From Massilia soli (GTDB lineage: Bacteria > Pseudomonadota > Gammaproteobacteria > Burkholderiales > Burkholderiaceae_D): a stretch of DNA of 64,000 nt. Positions 55,867-64,000 of the stretch are shown here, piece after piece. The stretch covers positions 1 to 64,000 of the forward strand of contig NZ_JAFBIL020000005.1 of NCBI RefSeq assembly GCF_016809835.1, read 5' to 3'. The position numbers were made by a program, and so were the translations under genes. Position 1 is the stretch's first letter. Each line of letters begins with the position of its first letter. Below the pieces are notes generated by a model that did no database searches, had not been told where the DNA came from, and saw only the letters and a list, made by a program, of their open reading frames with translations.

Positions 55867-56958
55867 ATGCAAGATTTTCAGAATGCAGGGTACGGCACAG
55901 GTGGACAGTTAGCGCCACAAGGATTCTTCGGCGGCATGTTAGGGGCACCACTGGGCGGCGCAATCGGCCGCGGCATCGGCGGATTGCTCGGCAACTCCGG
56001 GCTGGGCAACCAGATCGGGCAGATCGCAGGCGGCATTGGCGGTTCGCTGCTGCCATTCGGCGCTGACCCCGTGTCGCAGGCGTACGCTCAGCAGGCACAG
56101 CAACAGCAGCTGATGCAGCAACTTCAACAACAGCAGCAACAGCAACAGCAACAACAGCAACAGCCCCAGATGGGGCAACAGTTTTCACCGCAAGGCTGGT
56201 TCGGCAATGTCCTTGGCCAGGTAGCCGCACCGCTGGGCGGCGCGATCGGCGGCCTGTTCGGCAACGCCGGCGCGGGCCAGTCAATTGGTAACGTGGCTGG
56301 CCAGCTGGGCCGCTTGCTGCCGTTTGGCGCCGATCCCATTGCAGCGGCTTATGCACAGCAGCTGCAACAGCAACAGCAACAGCAGCAGCTGCAGCCACAG
56401 GGCTGGATCGGCAACATGATCGGCCAGGTCGGGCAGCCGCTGGGCGGCGCGATCGGTGGCATGTTTGGCCAGCAAGGAATCGGCAGCAGCATCGGCAGCG
56501 CGGTGGGCCAGCTCGGCCGCCTGCTGCCATTCGGCGCGGAGGCGCAAGGCGGCGGCATGCCTCCGCATCTTCAGCAGCAACAGGTGCAGCAGCAGCTGCA
56601 ACAGCAAATCCAGCAACTGCAACAGCAATTGATCCAGCAACAGCAGCAGTTCCAGCAACAGCTGGCGCAGCTGATCGGACAACAGGGCCAGCAAGGCCAG
56701 CAAGGTCAGCAAGGTCAACTGGGTCCGCAGGGCTGGTTCGGCAATATTCTCGGCCAGGTCGGACGTCCACTGGGCGGCGCAATCGGCGGCATGTTTGGCA
56801 ATTCCAGCTTGGGCAGCACGATCGGCGGCGCAGCAGGCCAGCTTGGCCAGATGCTGCCGTTTGGCAGCGATCCGATCACGGCTGCCTATGCACAGCAAGC
56901 CCAGTTAGCCCAGCAACAGGGCTTGCCGCAGTATTCATCGCAGCAAACACTGCACTAA
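55867..56958 (+). CDS. Gln/Gly-rich protein with four glycine-zipper repeats
   Basis: This 363-residue protein has four related modules at about 17-76, 108-165, 177-225 and 287-343. Each runs PQGWFGN, a PLGGAIGG glycine zipper, then AGQLGRLLPFGADPI and AAYAQQ. Modules are linked by glutamine-rich spacers, including a run of 13 Gln (87-99) and GQQ triplets at 271-284. Gly-zipper and Gln stretches suggest membrane insertion or amyloid-like assembly, but that is inference. No signal peptide or catalytic motif is seen. No known family was recognised. The AAGGGAG site supports the start. Confidence 0.8.
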   Translation: MQDFQNAGYGTGGQLAPQGFFGGMLGAPLGGAIGRGIGGLLGNSGLGNQIGQIAGGIGGSLLPFGADPVSQAYAQQAQQQQLMQQLQQQQQQQQQQQQQPQMGQQFSPQGWFGNVLGQVAAPLGGAIGGLFGNAGAGQSIGNVAGQLGRLLPFGADPIAAAYAQQLQQQQQQQQLQPQGWIGNMIGQVGQPLGGAIGGMFGQQGIGSSIGSAVGQLGRLLPFGAEAQGGGMPPHLQQQQVQQQLQQQIQQLQQQLIQQQQQFQQQLAQLIGQQGQQGQQGQQGQLGPQGWFGNILGQVGRPLGGAIGGMFGNSSLGSTIGGAAGQLGQMLPFGSDPITAAYAQQAQLAQQQGLPQYSSQQTLH

Positions 56959-57025
56959 TCCTAGCCGCAGGCTAGTCAACCCGCTCCCGCCGGCGACGGC
57001 GGGAGCGGCCGCAAAGGAGAGCCGC

Positions 57026-57286
57026 ATGCCCGCAACGTCAACCGTGCCCGCGAGAAGCCGGTACATTATTCGCGCCAGGGGCGAGCCCCCTGCCCTTGCC
57101 GCATTTATCGACATCATACGGGGCGACCCCGACATTGCGCTGGTCGACACCATCGGGCCGCCTGGCCAGGTGCATACCGCCGTGATCGACATCGCCACCG
57201 ACAAGGCGCCGCAGTTTGAGCGCCGCTTTTTTCACTCCGATGAACTGATCGTTGAACGGGACCAGCCGCTGTCGATGTCCGACTAG
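57026..57286 (+). CDS. small protein related to the subtilase propeptide-like region (86 aa)
   Basis: This 86-residue protein resembles residues 75-167 of the following subtilase. Shared blocks are RYIIRARG against KKQFLIAPR, DPDIALVDTIG against SPDIEIIDTVG, and DELIVERDQPLSMSD against GRLVVERDQYLNLMD. The fold may be an inhibitor I9-like ferredoxin. It could act as a stand-alone chaperone or inhibitor of the protease; this is inference. A GGAG-type site precedes the ATG. It lies 67 nt after the repeat gene and 32 nt before the protease gene. Confidence 0.75.
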   Translation: MPATSTVPARSRYIIRARGEPPALAAFIDIIRGDPDIALVDTIGPPGQVHTAVIDIATDKAPQFERRFFHSDELIVERDQPLSMSD

Positions 57287-57318
57287 CGCGTCGCCGCTGC
57301 GAACCGAAAGGAAAACAC

Positions 57319-59349
57319 ATGCCAAAGAATCCTGATGGCGGCCAAGCCGGCCCGCATGACAACAACCCTGCGCCAGATGACGCGACGGCGTCGGCCAGCG
57401 ACAGGCGCGGCGCGGCCAGCGGCCGCGGCAGCGTCGACGCGCGCCGCGGCGCATCGGCGGGCAACGCCGGCGGCGCGCCGGAAGAAACGGCAGGCGCGCC
57501 GGCAGCTACGCAGGGCCGCGCCATTCACGAACGCAAAAAACAGTTTCTGATCGCACCGCGCCAGACGCAAGAGCTGGAAGCCCTAGGCCTGGCGCCGCTG
57601 TCCCTGTCCAGCGTCGAAGAGGCCTTGCACTCGAGCCCGGACATCGAGATTATCGACACCGTCGGCGCGCGCAGCAGCTTCGGCGTACTGACCGAAAGCA
57701 TGTCCGGCGGCCAGGGCATACTCGTCGCGCGCATGACCGACCAGAAAGCCGGCGCGCTGCTCCAGAACGGCCAAGGCCGGCTGGTGGTCGAGCGCGACCA
57801 GTACCTGAACCTGATGGACCCGGCATTCCGGCCGCCTGTCATGGTCAGCAACCTGTTGCCAACCACCGGACCGGCACTGTCTGCGACGGTGATCGTCGTC
57901 AGCAAGGATGGCACCCCGCTGGCCGATGCCGAGGTATCGCTGTTTGGCAGCCTGCTGCCGGCCACCAGCGTGACCGACGCCGGCGGCCAGGCCACGCTGA
58001 CGCTGTACGGCGAAACGCCCGGCTCGATCCGCGGCCTGTATGTCAAGCCGCGCGCCGATTTCTGGAGCTTTTACCAGCGCGACCCCGACATCAGTCTCGA
58101 CGAGCCCAACGTCGTCGTGCTGCGCACGCTGTCCGAGTGGCCATCGCTGACGGGCTTCCCGCATACCAAAGTGTTCGGCTGGGGCCAGAAAGCCATGCGC
58201 CTCGACCAGTTGCCGCCCAACTACCGGGGGCAAGGAATCCGGATCGCCGTCATCGATTCAGGCGTCGCCACCACGCACGAGGGCCTGGCGCAAGTCAGTG
58301 CGGGTTTTGACATCGTCAACAAAAAGACCAATCCCAACACCTGGAACGACGACACGCTCGGCCACGGCTCCCACTGCGCCGGCGTGATTGGCGCGGCCGA
58401 CCTCGCGTTCGGCATACGCGGCTTCGCACCGGATGCCGAAATCCACGCGTGCAAACTATTCCCCGGCGGGCAGGTCAGCCAGTTGATCGACGCACTTGAA
58501 TACTGCATCGAACACCAGATCGACGTGGTCAACCTCAGCCTGGGCGGGGCTGAACCATCGGAAGCGCTGGAGCAGCAGATCCTGCGGGCAAAACGGGCCG
58601 GCATCGCCTGCATTGTCGCCGCTGGCAACTCGGGCGGAGCGGTCCAATACCCCGCTTCGTCGCCTAACGTGCTGGCTGTTGCAGCCATCGGCAAGCTGGA
58701 CGAATTTCCGCCAGACAGCTACCACGCCGAGACGCTGACGCAGAGTGTCGATGCCAACGGCTACTTCCCGGCCAAGTTCAGCTGCTTCGGGCCGCAAGTG
58801 GCGGTCTGCGGTCCAGGGGTGGCGATCGCCTCGAGCGTGCCGCCGAATAACTACGCCGTCTGGGATGGCACGTCGATGGCCGCGCCGCATATTGCCGGCC
58901 TGGCGGCACTGGTGCTGGCACACCATCCAAACTTCCAGGGCGCATGGCGCACGCGTAGCGCCGAACGGGTCGAACGCTTGTTCGAGATGATCAAATTGAG
59001 TGCGCGGCGCGTCAGCCTCGGGAATCAATACCAAACCGGCTTTGGCTTGCCTGACGCATTGGTGGCCGTCGGGCTGCAGCCGCATCCGGCCCGGGCGCAG
59101 GTTCAGCCCGGACAGCTTGGCGGATTGATGGCGTCAATGTTGCCGCAGCAGGCAGCCGGGGCGGCGATCGGCGGCATTGCCGGCAGCGTCGGTGGACGCG
59201 GCGGCCACCTTGAACTGTTCGGCATGGATCCGGCGCTGGCGGCGTACGCCAGCCTGGGCACAGGTAATTATCAACAACTGCACCCATTCAACCAGTTTGG
59301 CGCGATGCCGTTTGGCCCAGGGGCACCGGGATATCGCAGCGGCTGGTAG
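57319..59349 (+). CDS. subtilisin-like serine protease with C-terminal repeat module
   Basis: This 676-residue S8 protease has a low-complexity Gly/Ala/Asp head (1-70), a propeptide-like region (75-167) and an Ig-like or carboxypeptidase-regulatory-like segment (about 185-270). The catalytic domain (about 300-585) has D313 (VIDSG), H349 (GHGSH), N437 (AAGNSGG) and S519 (DGTSMAAPH). Its C-terminus (about 595-648) has AAGAAIGGIAGSVGG and FGMDPALAAYA, like the repeat modules of the upstream protein. No classical signal peptide is visible, so the route of export, if any, is unclear. Confidence 0.93.
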   Translation: MPKNPDGGQAGPHDNNPAPDDATASASDRRGAASGRGSVDARRGASAGNAGGAPEETAGAPAATQGRAIHERKKQFLIAPRQTQELEALGLAPLSLSSVEEALHSSPDIEIIDTVGARSSFGVLTESMSGGQGILVARMTDQKAGALLQNGQGRLVVERDQYLNLMDPAFRPPVMVSNLLPTTGPALSATVIVVSKDGTPLADAEVSLFGSLLPATSVTDAGGQATLTLYGETPGSIRGLYVKPRADFWSFYQRDPDISLDEPNVVVLRTLSEWPSLTGFPHTKVFGWGQKAMRLDQLPPNYRGQGIRIAVIDSGVATTHEGLAQVSAGFDIVNKKTNPNTWNDDTLGHGSHCAGVIGAADLAFGIRGFAPDAEIHACKLFPGGQVSQLIDALEYCIEHQIDVVNLSLGGAEPSEALEQQILRAKRAGIACIVAAGNSGGAVQYPASSPNVLAVAAIGKLDEFPPDSYHAETLTQSVDANGYFPAKFSCFGPQVAVCGPGVAIASSVPPNNYAVWDGTSMAAPHIAGLAALVLAHHPNFQGAWRTRSAERVERLFEMIKLSARRVSLGNQYQTGFGLPDALVAVGLQPHPARAQVQPGQLGGLMASMLPQQAAGAAIGGIAGSVGGRGGHLELFGMDPALAAYASLGTGNYQQLHPFNQFGAMPFGPGAPGYRSGW

Positions 59350-59370
59350 CGCGGCAGCCGCAAAAAAGCA

Positions 59371-59395
59371 AAAAGCCGCTCAAGGCGGCTTTTTG
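59371..59395 (+). terminator. bidirectional rho-independent terminator
   Basis: AAAAGCCGC-TCAA-GGCGGCTTTTT ends the protease gene on the plus strand and, by symmetry, the tRNA-Glu transcript on the minus strand. Confidence 0.88.
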
Positions 59396-59401
59396 CATGA
59401 C

Positions 59402-59477
59402 TGGCGTCCCCAGGGGGATTCGAACCCCCGTACTCACCGTGAAAGGGTGATGTCCTAGGCCTCTAGACGATGGGGAC
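59402..59477 (-). tRNA. tRNA-Glu (TTC), copy 1
   Basis: The 76-nt tRNA has acceptor stem GTCCCCA/TGGGGAC, anticodon TTC and encoded CCA. It is identical to copies 2 and 3. Confidence 0.97.
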
Positions 59478-59511
59478 CTTGAACGGTGCTGCGATACTGC
59501 TTCACAAATTC

Positions 59512-59531
59512 AAAAGCCGCCCAAGGCGGCT
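59512..59531 (-). terminator. terminator-like hairpin between tRNA-Glu copies 1 and 2
   Basis: On the minus strand AGCCGCC-TTG-GGCGGCT is followed by TTTGAATTT. A weak T tract makes it less certain. Confidence 0.5.
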
Positions 59532-59543
59532 CTTGAAAACAAC

Positions 59544-59619
59544 TGGCGTCCCCAGGGGGATTCGAACCCCCGTACTCACCGTGAAAGGGTGATGTCCTAG
59601 GCCTCTAGACGATGGGGAC
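59544..59619 (-). tRNA. tRNA-Glu (TTC), copy 2
   Basis: It is identical in sequence to copy 1, with anticodon TTC and encoded CCA. Confidence 0.97.
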
Positions 59620-59674
59620 AGAAATCTGTCCGTGGATGATTTTATCATCCTGACCCGCCTGGCACCGCACCAAT

Positions 59675-59696
59675 AAAAAACCCTGACGAGTCAGGG
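59675..59696 (-). terminator. rho-independent terminator between tRNA-Glu copies 2 and 3
   Basis: On the minus strand CCCTGA...TCAGGG is a 6-bp stem followed by TTTTTTA. Confidence 0.75.
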
Positions 59697-59739
59697 CGTT
59701 TAGCGGTACCAAACTCACACTGCTTTACTACTCGAATCC

Positions 59740-59815
59740 TGGCGTCCCCAGGGGGATTCGAACCCCCGTACTCACCGTGAAAGGGTGATGTCCTAGGCCT
59801 CTAGACGATGGGGAC
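59740..59815 (-). tRNA. tRNA-Glu (TTC), copy 3
   Basis: It is identical to copies 1 and 2 and lies just downstream of tRNA-Ala on the minus strand. Confidence 0.97.
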
Positions 59816-59850
59816 CTTGAACTGCACTAACTATATTACTCTCTTCAACG

Positions 59851-59926
<76 letters not shown>

Positions 59927-59992
59927 GTCCGGTGAAGAAGCAAAATTATAGCGTACCGTCGTGCAATATGCAAATAGCTCAGCTAAAAAAAA

Positions 59993-61387
59993 TCAAAGAT
60001 ATTTGTTCACGCGCGCCAGCACCGCATCGCGGCCGATGATCTGCAGCACCGCGTCGATGGCAGGCGTCTGCAACTGGCCGGTGATGATCAGGCGCAGCGG
60101 CATGGCGATCTGCGGCATCTTCAGTCCATTGGCTGCCAGCACTTCCTTGATCATCGCGGCGATCGCTTCCTTGGTCCACTCCACCGTCGACACACGTTCA
60201 GCGAACTGGGCCAGCGCAGGCTTGACCGCATCGGTCAGGTGCTGCGTCATCAATGCCGGGTCCGGTTGCGGATCGCGGAAGAACAGCATGGCCGCATCGG
60301 CCAGCTCATTGATGGTGTTGGCACGCTCTTTCATCAGGGCGAGCACGGCTGGCAGCGCGGGACCGCCGGCGAAGTTCGCGCCCTGGGCTTCCATCATCGG
60401 ACGCGCCAGGCCTGCCAGGCGTTCATTATCGGCCTGCTTAATATAGTGGTTGTTCAGCCACGCCAGCTTCTCATTATTGAACTGCGCCGCGGAACGGGTC
60501 AGGTGGTCGAGGTTGAACCACTCGCAGAACTGCGTCATCGAGAACACTTCGTCGTCGCCATGGCTCCAGCCCAGGCGCGCCAGGTAGTTCAGCATTGCTT
60601 CCGGCAAGTAGCCCTTCTCTGGATAATCCATCACGCTGACCGCGCCGTGACGCTTGGACAGCTTTTCGCCGTCAGCGCCGAGGATCATCGGCAGGTGGCC
60701 GTACAGCGGCAGCGGCGCACCGATCGCGCGCAGGATATTAATCTGGCGTGGCGTGTTGTTGACGTGATCGTCGCCGCGCAGCACGTGGGTGATCTGCATG
60801 TCCCAGTCATCCACCGCGACGCAGAAGTTATAGGTTGGCGTGCCGTCCGGGCGCGCGATGACCAGGTCGTCGAGCTCCTTGTTGCCGATCGTGATGGTGC
60901 CCTTGACGACGTCGTCCCAGCTGACTTCGCCATCGAGCGGGTTCTTGAAACGCACCACCGGCTTGCGCTCGGCAGGTACCGGCGGCAAGGTCTTGCCCTC
61001 TTCCGGACGCCAGGTGCCATCGTAGCGCGGCTTCTCGCCCGCGGCGCGCATGCGCTCGCGCATCGCCTCGACTTCGTCCGGCGAGGAATAGCACAGGTAA
61101 GCGGTGCCCGCGTCGAGCATCTGCGCCACCACTTCGCGGTAGCGGTCCATGCGCTGCATCTGATAGAACGGGCCTTCGTCGTGATCGAGGCCCAGCCACT
61201 TCATGCCCTCAAGAATCGCCTGCACCGCCTCGGGCGTCGAACGCTCCAGGTCGGTGTCCTCGATGCGCAAAATAAACGTACCACCGAAGTGGCGCGCGAA
61301 CGCCCACGAATACAGCGCGGTGCGGGCGCCGCCGAGGTGGAGGTAGCCGGTGGGGCTTGGAGCAAAACGGGTGCGGACGACGGTCAT
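59993..61387 (-). CDS. gltX: glutamyl-tRNA synthetase
   Basis: GltX charges tRNA-Glu. The 464-residue class I synthetase has [11 protein letters not shown] (HIGH region), an [10 protein letters not shown] segment and KLSKRHGA (KMSKS motif). The ATG at 61387 gives [14 protein letters not shown]; a longer upstream frame is unlikely. It is followed on the same strand by tRNA-Ala and three tRNA-Glu genes, its own substrate. Confidence 0.97.
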   Translation of the reverse strand: MTVVRTRFAPSPTGYLHLGGARTALYSWAFARHFGGTFILRIEDTDLERSTPEAVQAILEGMKWLGLDHDEGPFYQMQRMDRYREVVAQMLDAGTAYLCYSSPDEVEAMRERMRAAGEKPRYDGTWRPEEGKTLPPVPAERKPVVRFKNPLDGEVSWDDVVKGTITIGNKELDDLVIARPDGTPTYNFCVAVDDWDMQITHVLRGDDHVNNTPRQINILRAIGAPLPLYGHLPMILGADGEKLSKRHGAVSVMDYPEKGYLPEAMLNYLARLGWSHGDDEVFSMTQFCEWFNLDHLTRSAAQFNNEKLAWLNNHYIKQADNERLAGLARPMMEAQGANFAGGPALPAVLALMKERANTINELADAAMLFFRDPQPDPALMTQHLTDAVKPALAQFAERVSTVEWTKEAIAAMIKEVLAANGLKMPQIAMPLRLIITGQLQTPAIDAVLQIIGRDAVLARVNKYL

Positions 61388-61580
61388 GGCGATCAATGTG
61401 CTGGATATAAAGACGGCTATTTTACAGCGTCGCGCTCCCGGCGCACCAGACGCCGCCCGTGCTGCCAATGCCAGGCGCAAGATCGTTCTATTGCTCAGTT
61501 CGCTATTGTGTGCGCGGTCAATATCTGCCGGCGCGCGCTGCGGATACTCGGTATCAGGTCATTACAGACACGAGGCAATC

Positions 61581-63095
61581 ATGGATCGGCGAGCTTTTAT
61601 CAAGATAGGTACCGGCGCCGCTGTTGGCGGCATGTTAAGCGCCTGTGGCGGCGGCAACGGCTCAATGCCCCAGCCAGCACCCGCACCCGCGCCCGCGCCC
61701 GATTCGTTGCGCAAGCGAACTGTGGTCGGATGGAACGACACCGCGCTGCAGGCAATACGCGCACAGCGGCCGAGCGCGCCGATGGCGGCGCGCTCGCTGG
61801 CAATTGCGCATACGGCGATGTACGACGCCTGGGCCGCTTACGACCCAAGCGCGCTGGGCACGCGCTACCGCGCCGCTTTGCGCCGCCAGGCAGGCGAACA
61901 CACCGCGCAACATAAATCCGTGGCGATCAGCTTCGCGGCGTACGCGGCGCTGGTCGACCAGTTCCCCGCGCAGAAGGCCATGTTCGATGCGCGCATGGCG
62001 GCGCTGGGCCTGGATCTAGCGCGCGCCACGCGTGATGCGGCAAGGCCGGAGGGCATCGGCACGATTGCCGCCGCCGGTGTTGTTGCCGACTGCCACCACG
62101 ACGGCGCCAACCAGCTCGGCGACCTGTCGCCAAGCCGGGTGCCCTATGCGGACTATACCGGCTACTCGCCGCGCAACCCGGCGATGCTGGTGATGGCATC
62201 GACACCGCGCTCGGCAATCCTGGACCCTGGCCGCTGGCAGCCGCTCACCTACCGCAATGCCAGCGGGGCCCTCGTCACGCCCGGGTTCGCGGCTGCCTGC
62301 TGGCCCCGCGTTGCGCCGTTTGCGCTGCGCACGGCGAACCAGTTCCGGCCTGGCGCGCCTGCTGCCTTCGGCAGCCCAGAATACGCAGAGCAGGCGCGCC
62401 ACCTGCTCGACGTGCAGCAAGCGCTGACCGAAAAGCAAAAGGTGGTCACCGAATACTGGGCCGGCGGCGCGACCGGCGAATTACCCGCCTGCTACTGGTG
62501 CCAGTTCGCCCAGTTTATCTCCGAGCGCGACGGATACGGCGACGACCAGGATGTAAAACTCTTCTTTGCGCTGGCCAACGCCAACTTCGATGCGGGCATT
62601 GCGGCGTGGGATGCCAAGGTCTTTTACGACTCGGCACGGCCGATCACGGCACTGCGCTACCTGATGAGCGGCAAGCAGATCATCGGTTACGGGCCCGAAG
62701 GTCCGCCGGGCGGATTGCAGCCCATCGACGGCTCGGCGTGGATGCCGTACCAGGCCGCGACCCTGCCGACGCCGCCGTTTGCCGACCATGTGTCGGGCCA
62801 CAGCACCTTCAGTGCGGCGTCGGCCGAAGTGCTCAGCTTGTTTACCGGCAGTGACAAGTTCGGGCACGCGGTCAAGGTTGCTGCGGGCGCGATGCTGTAC
62901 GAGCCGGGCCTGCCGTCCGAGGATGTCACGCTGCAGTGGGCGACGTTCAGCGACGCGGCCGCCGAAGCCGGGATCTCGCGGCTTTATGGCGGGATTCATT
63001 TCGCCAATGCCGATACCGCTGGTCAGGCCCTGGGACGCAAAGTTGGCGCGGAAGTGTTCGAACGCGCGCGTCGCCATTGGACCGGATCGGCCTGA
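61581..63095 (+). CDS. Tat-lipoprotein vanadium haloperoxidase/PAP2-like enzyme
   Basis: This 504-residue protein begins with RRAFIK and a lipobox LSAC (C22), so it should be exported by Tat and lipidated. After a Pro/Ala linker the domain resembles vanadium-dependent haloperoxidases and PAP2 enzymes: SGHSTFSAASAEVL and GGIHF are the vanadate- or phosphate-binding motifs. The substrate, whether halide peroxide or phosphate ester, is not decided by sequence. GAGG lies about 5 nt before the ATG. Confidence 0.87.
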   Translation: MDRRAFIKIGTGAAVGGMLSACGGGNGSMPQPAPAPAPAPDSLRKRTVVGWNDTALQAIRAQRPSAPMAARSLAIAHTAMYDAWAAYDPSALGTRYRAALRRQAGEHTAQHKSVAISFAAYAALVDQFPAQKAMFDARMAALGLDLARATRDAARPEGIGTIAAAGVVADCHHDGANQLGDLSPSRVPYADYTGYSPRNPAMLVMASTPRSAILDPGRWQPLTYRNASGALVTPGFAAACWPRVAPFALRTANQFRPGAPAAFGSPEYAEQARHLLDVQQALTEKQKVVTEYWAGGATGELPACYWCQFAQFISERDGYGDDQDVKLFFALANANFDAGIAAWDAKVFYDSARPITALRYLMSGKQIIGYGPEGPPGGLQPIDGSAWMPYQAATLPTPPFADHVSGHSTFSAASAEVLSLFTGSDKFGHAVKVAAGAMLYEPGLPSEDVTLQWATFSDAAAEAGISRLYGGIHFANADTAGQALGRKVGAEVFERARRHWTGSA

Positions 63096-63159
63096 CCCGG
63101 GAGGCCGGCGAATGGACCAGCCCGGTTGAAGCGCCGCCCCATCCGGTGCACACTATTGC

Positions 63160-63915
63160 ATGGTCACCGCCACCTTCCGCTTTTACGGCGAGCTCAACGA
63201 CTTCCTGCCGCGCTCAAGGCGCCGCCGGGATTTCACGATCGCTTGCGCGCGCGCCGCGACGGCCAAGCACATGATCGAGGCGATTGGCGTCCCGCACACC
63301 GAAGTCGAGCTCATCCTGGTCAACGGCGCATCGCGCACCTTCGACCAATTGCTGGGCGAAGGCGACCGCGTCGCCGTCTACCCGAAATTTGCAGCGCTCG
63401 ACATCAGCGACTTGCAGCGCGTGCGTGCGGGTCCGCGCGCGTTTCGCTTCGTCGCCGACGCCCACCTGGGCGGCCTGGCGCGCCTGCTCCGCATGGCCGG
63501 TTTCGACACGCTGTACGACAACAACTATATGGATGAGGAAATCGAGCAGATATCGCTCACGGACCAGCGCATCGCGCTCACGCGCGACCGCGAGTTGCTC
63601 AAGCGCCGCGGCATTACGCATGGCTGCTATGTCCACGCGATTCGATCGGAGGAGCAATTGAGGGAAATTGTCATGCGGCTTGATTTGGCTGGCAGCATCG
63701 CGCCGTTCACGCTGTGCCTGAAGTGCAATGCGCCGCTACAGCGCGCCGCCAGGGCCGACGTGCTCGAGCGCCTCCCGGCGCGCGTGCGCGCGCATCACAG
63801 CGAGTTTTGCACCTGCGGCATCTGCCAGGGCGTCTTCTGGAAAGGCTCGCACTGGCAGCGCATGTGCGCGGTGCTCGCCAGAGCGACCGCGCCAGGGAGC
63901 GTCAATCGTTCTTGA
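63160..63915 (+). CDS. Mut7-C RNase-domain protein with N-terminal ubiquitin-like domain
   Basis: This 251-residue protein has an N-terminal ubiquitin-like domain (about 1-85; FRFYGELNDFLP). It is followed by a Mut7-C PIN-like RNase domain (VADAHLGGLARLLRMAGFDT, D100 as a likely metal ligand, ALTRDRELLKRRG). The C-terminal cysteines CLKC and CTCGIC form a zinc ribbon. Mut7-C proteins are predicted RNases; substrate unknown. Its end overlaps the convergent apbC-like gene by 14 nt. Confidence 0.88.
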   Translation: MVTATFRFYGELNDFLPRSRRRRDFTIACARAATAKHMIEAIGVPHTEVELILVNGASRTFDQLLGEGDRVAVYPKFAALDISDLQRVRAGPRAFRFVADAHLGGLARLLRMAGFDTLYDNNYMDEEIEQISLTDQRIALTRDRELLKRRGITHGCYVHAIRSEEQLREIVMRLDLAGSIAPFTLCLKCNAPLQRAARADVLERLPARVRAHHSEFCTCGICQGVFWKGSHWQRMCAVLARATAPGSVNRS

Positions 63916-64000
63916 TGACGATGCTAGGGAACTTGCTGGTCATATCCTTGGCCTTTTCGGCGACTTTGACGGCAACCTTGCGCGCGATCTCTTTATAGAT
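63902..64000 (-). CDS. C-terminal end of an ApbC/Mrp-like iron-sulfur carrier (partial)
   Basis: The last 32 residues (IYKEIARKVAVKVAEKAKDM, then TSKFPSIVIKND) read to a TGA at 63902. This ending is typical of ApbC/Mrp P-loop iron-sulfur carriers. The rest, including the P loop and Cys motif, lies outside the window, so the identification is tentative. Confidence 0.6.
   Translation of the reverse strand: MYKEIARKVAVKVAEKAKDMTSKFPSIVIKND

Noticed and set aside
59402-59815. Three spaced identical repeats resembling a CRISPR array
   Set aside because: Each unit is a complete tRNA-Glu with cloverleaf and CCA, not a short repeat with spacers.

Overview
The window is high-GC and almost fully coding, with no phage, integrase, intact insertion sequence or CRISPR array. 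Gene order and content point to a betaproteobacterium of the Oxalobacteraceae (Massilia/Duganella/Janthinobacterium type). The main clues are the fabF-rpoE-rseA-degP-lepA-lepB-rnc-era-recO-pdxJ-acpS chain, EF-P with Arg32 beside earP, and an RlmJ/isocitrate lyase/RraA neighbourhood. The family assignment is inference from content; no 16S rRNA gene is present.

Positions 1-20200, almost all on the minus strand, hold housekeeping genes. They are rpmF-yceD with the fatty-acid and phospholipid genes (plsX, fabH, fabD, fabG, acpP, fabF), the sigma-E gene rpoE with a short anti-sigma gene and a Do protease, then lepA-lepB-rnc-era-recO-pdxJ-acpS-uvrC-pgsA-tRNA-Gly. Several neighbours overlap by ATGA, which suggests translational coupling.

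Positions 20300-36800 are mixed: maf, a tetrapyrrole-methylase-like gene, an EAL-like/HDOD regulator, rlmJ with a long basic tail, aceA, rraA, an MFS transporter, an alpha/beta hydrolase, clpB, crcB, moaE, a large DUF349 protein, a hemerythrin-like protein and the remnant of a YcaQ-type gene. Positions 36800-48300 carry a membrane diguanylate cyclase, sbcDC, small unknown genes, a methyltransferase, the initiator tRNA and dbpA.

Positions 48500-52000 hold a four-gene set that looks like the phosphorylation switch of a type VI secretion system: an FHA-less TagH-type C-terminal protein, a PP2C phosphatase, a Ser/Thr kinase with a PEGA tail and a TssQ-like lipoprotein. No structural type VI genes are in the window. 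Next come a Tat-type amidase, efp and earP.

The most unusual locus is 55867-59349. It encodes a Gln/Gly-rich protein with four copies of a glycine-zipper module, an 86-residue protein that resembles the N-terminal propeptide-like region of the next gene product, and a subtilase whose C-terminus ends in a degenerate copy of the same module. The shared sequences link the three genes as one likely system of unknown function. The window ends with three identical tRNA-Glu genes, tRNA-Ala, gltX, a Tat-lipoprotein vanadium haloperoxidase/PAP2 enzyme, a Mut7-C protein and the 3' end of an apbC-like gene.
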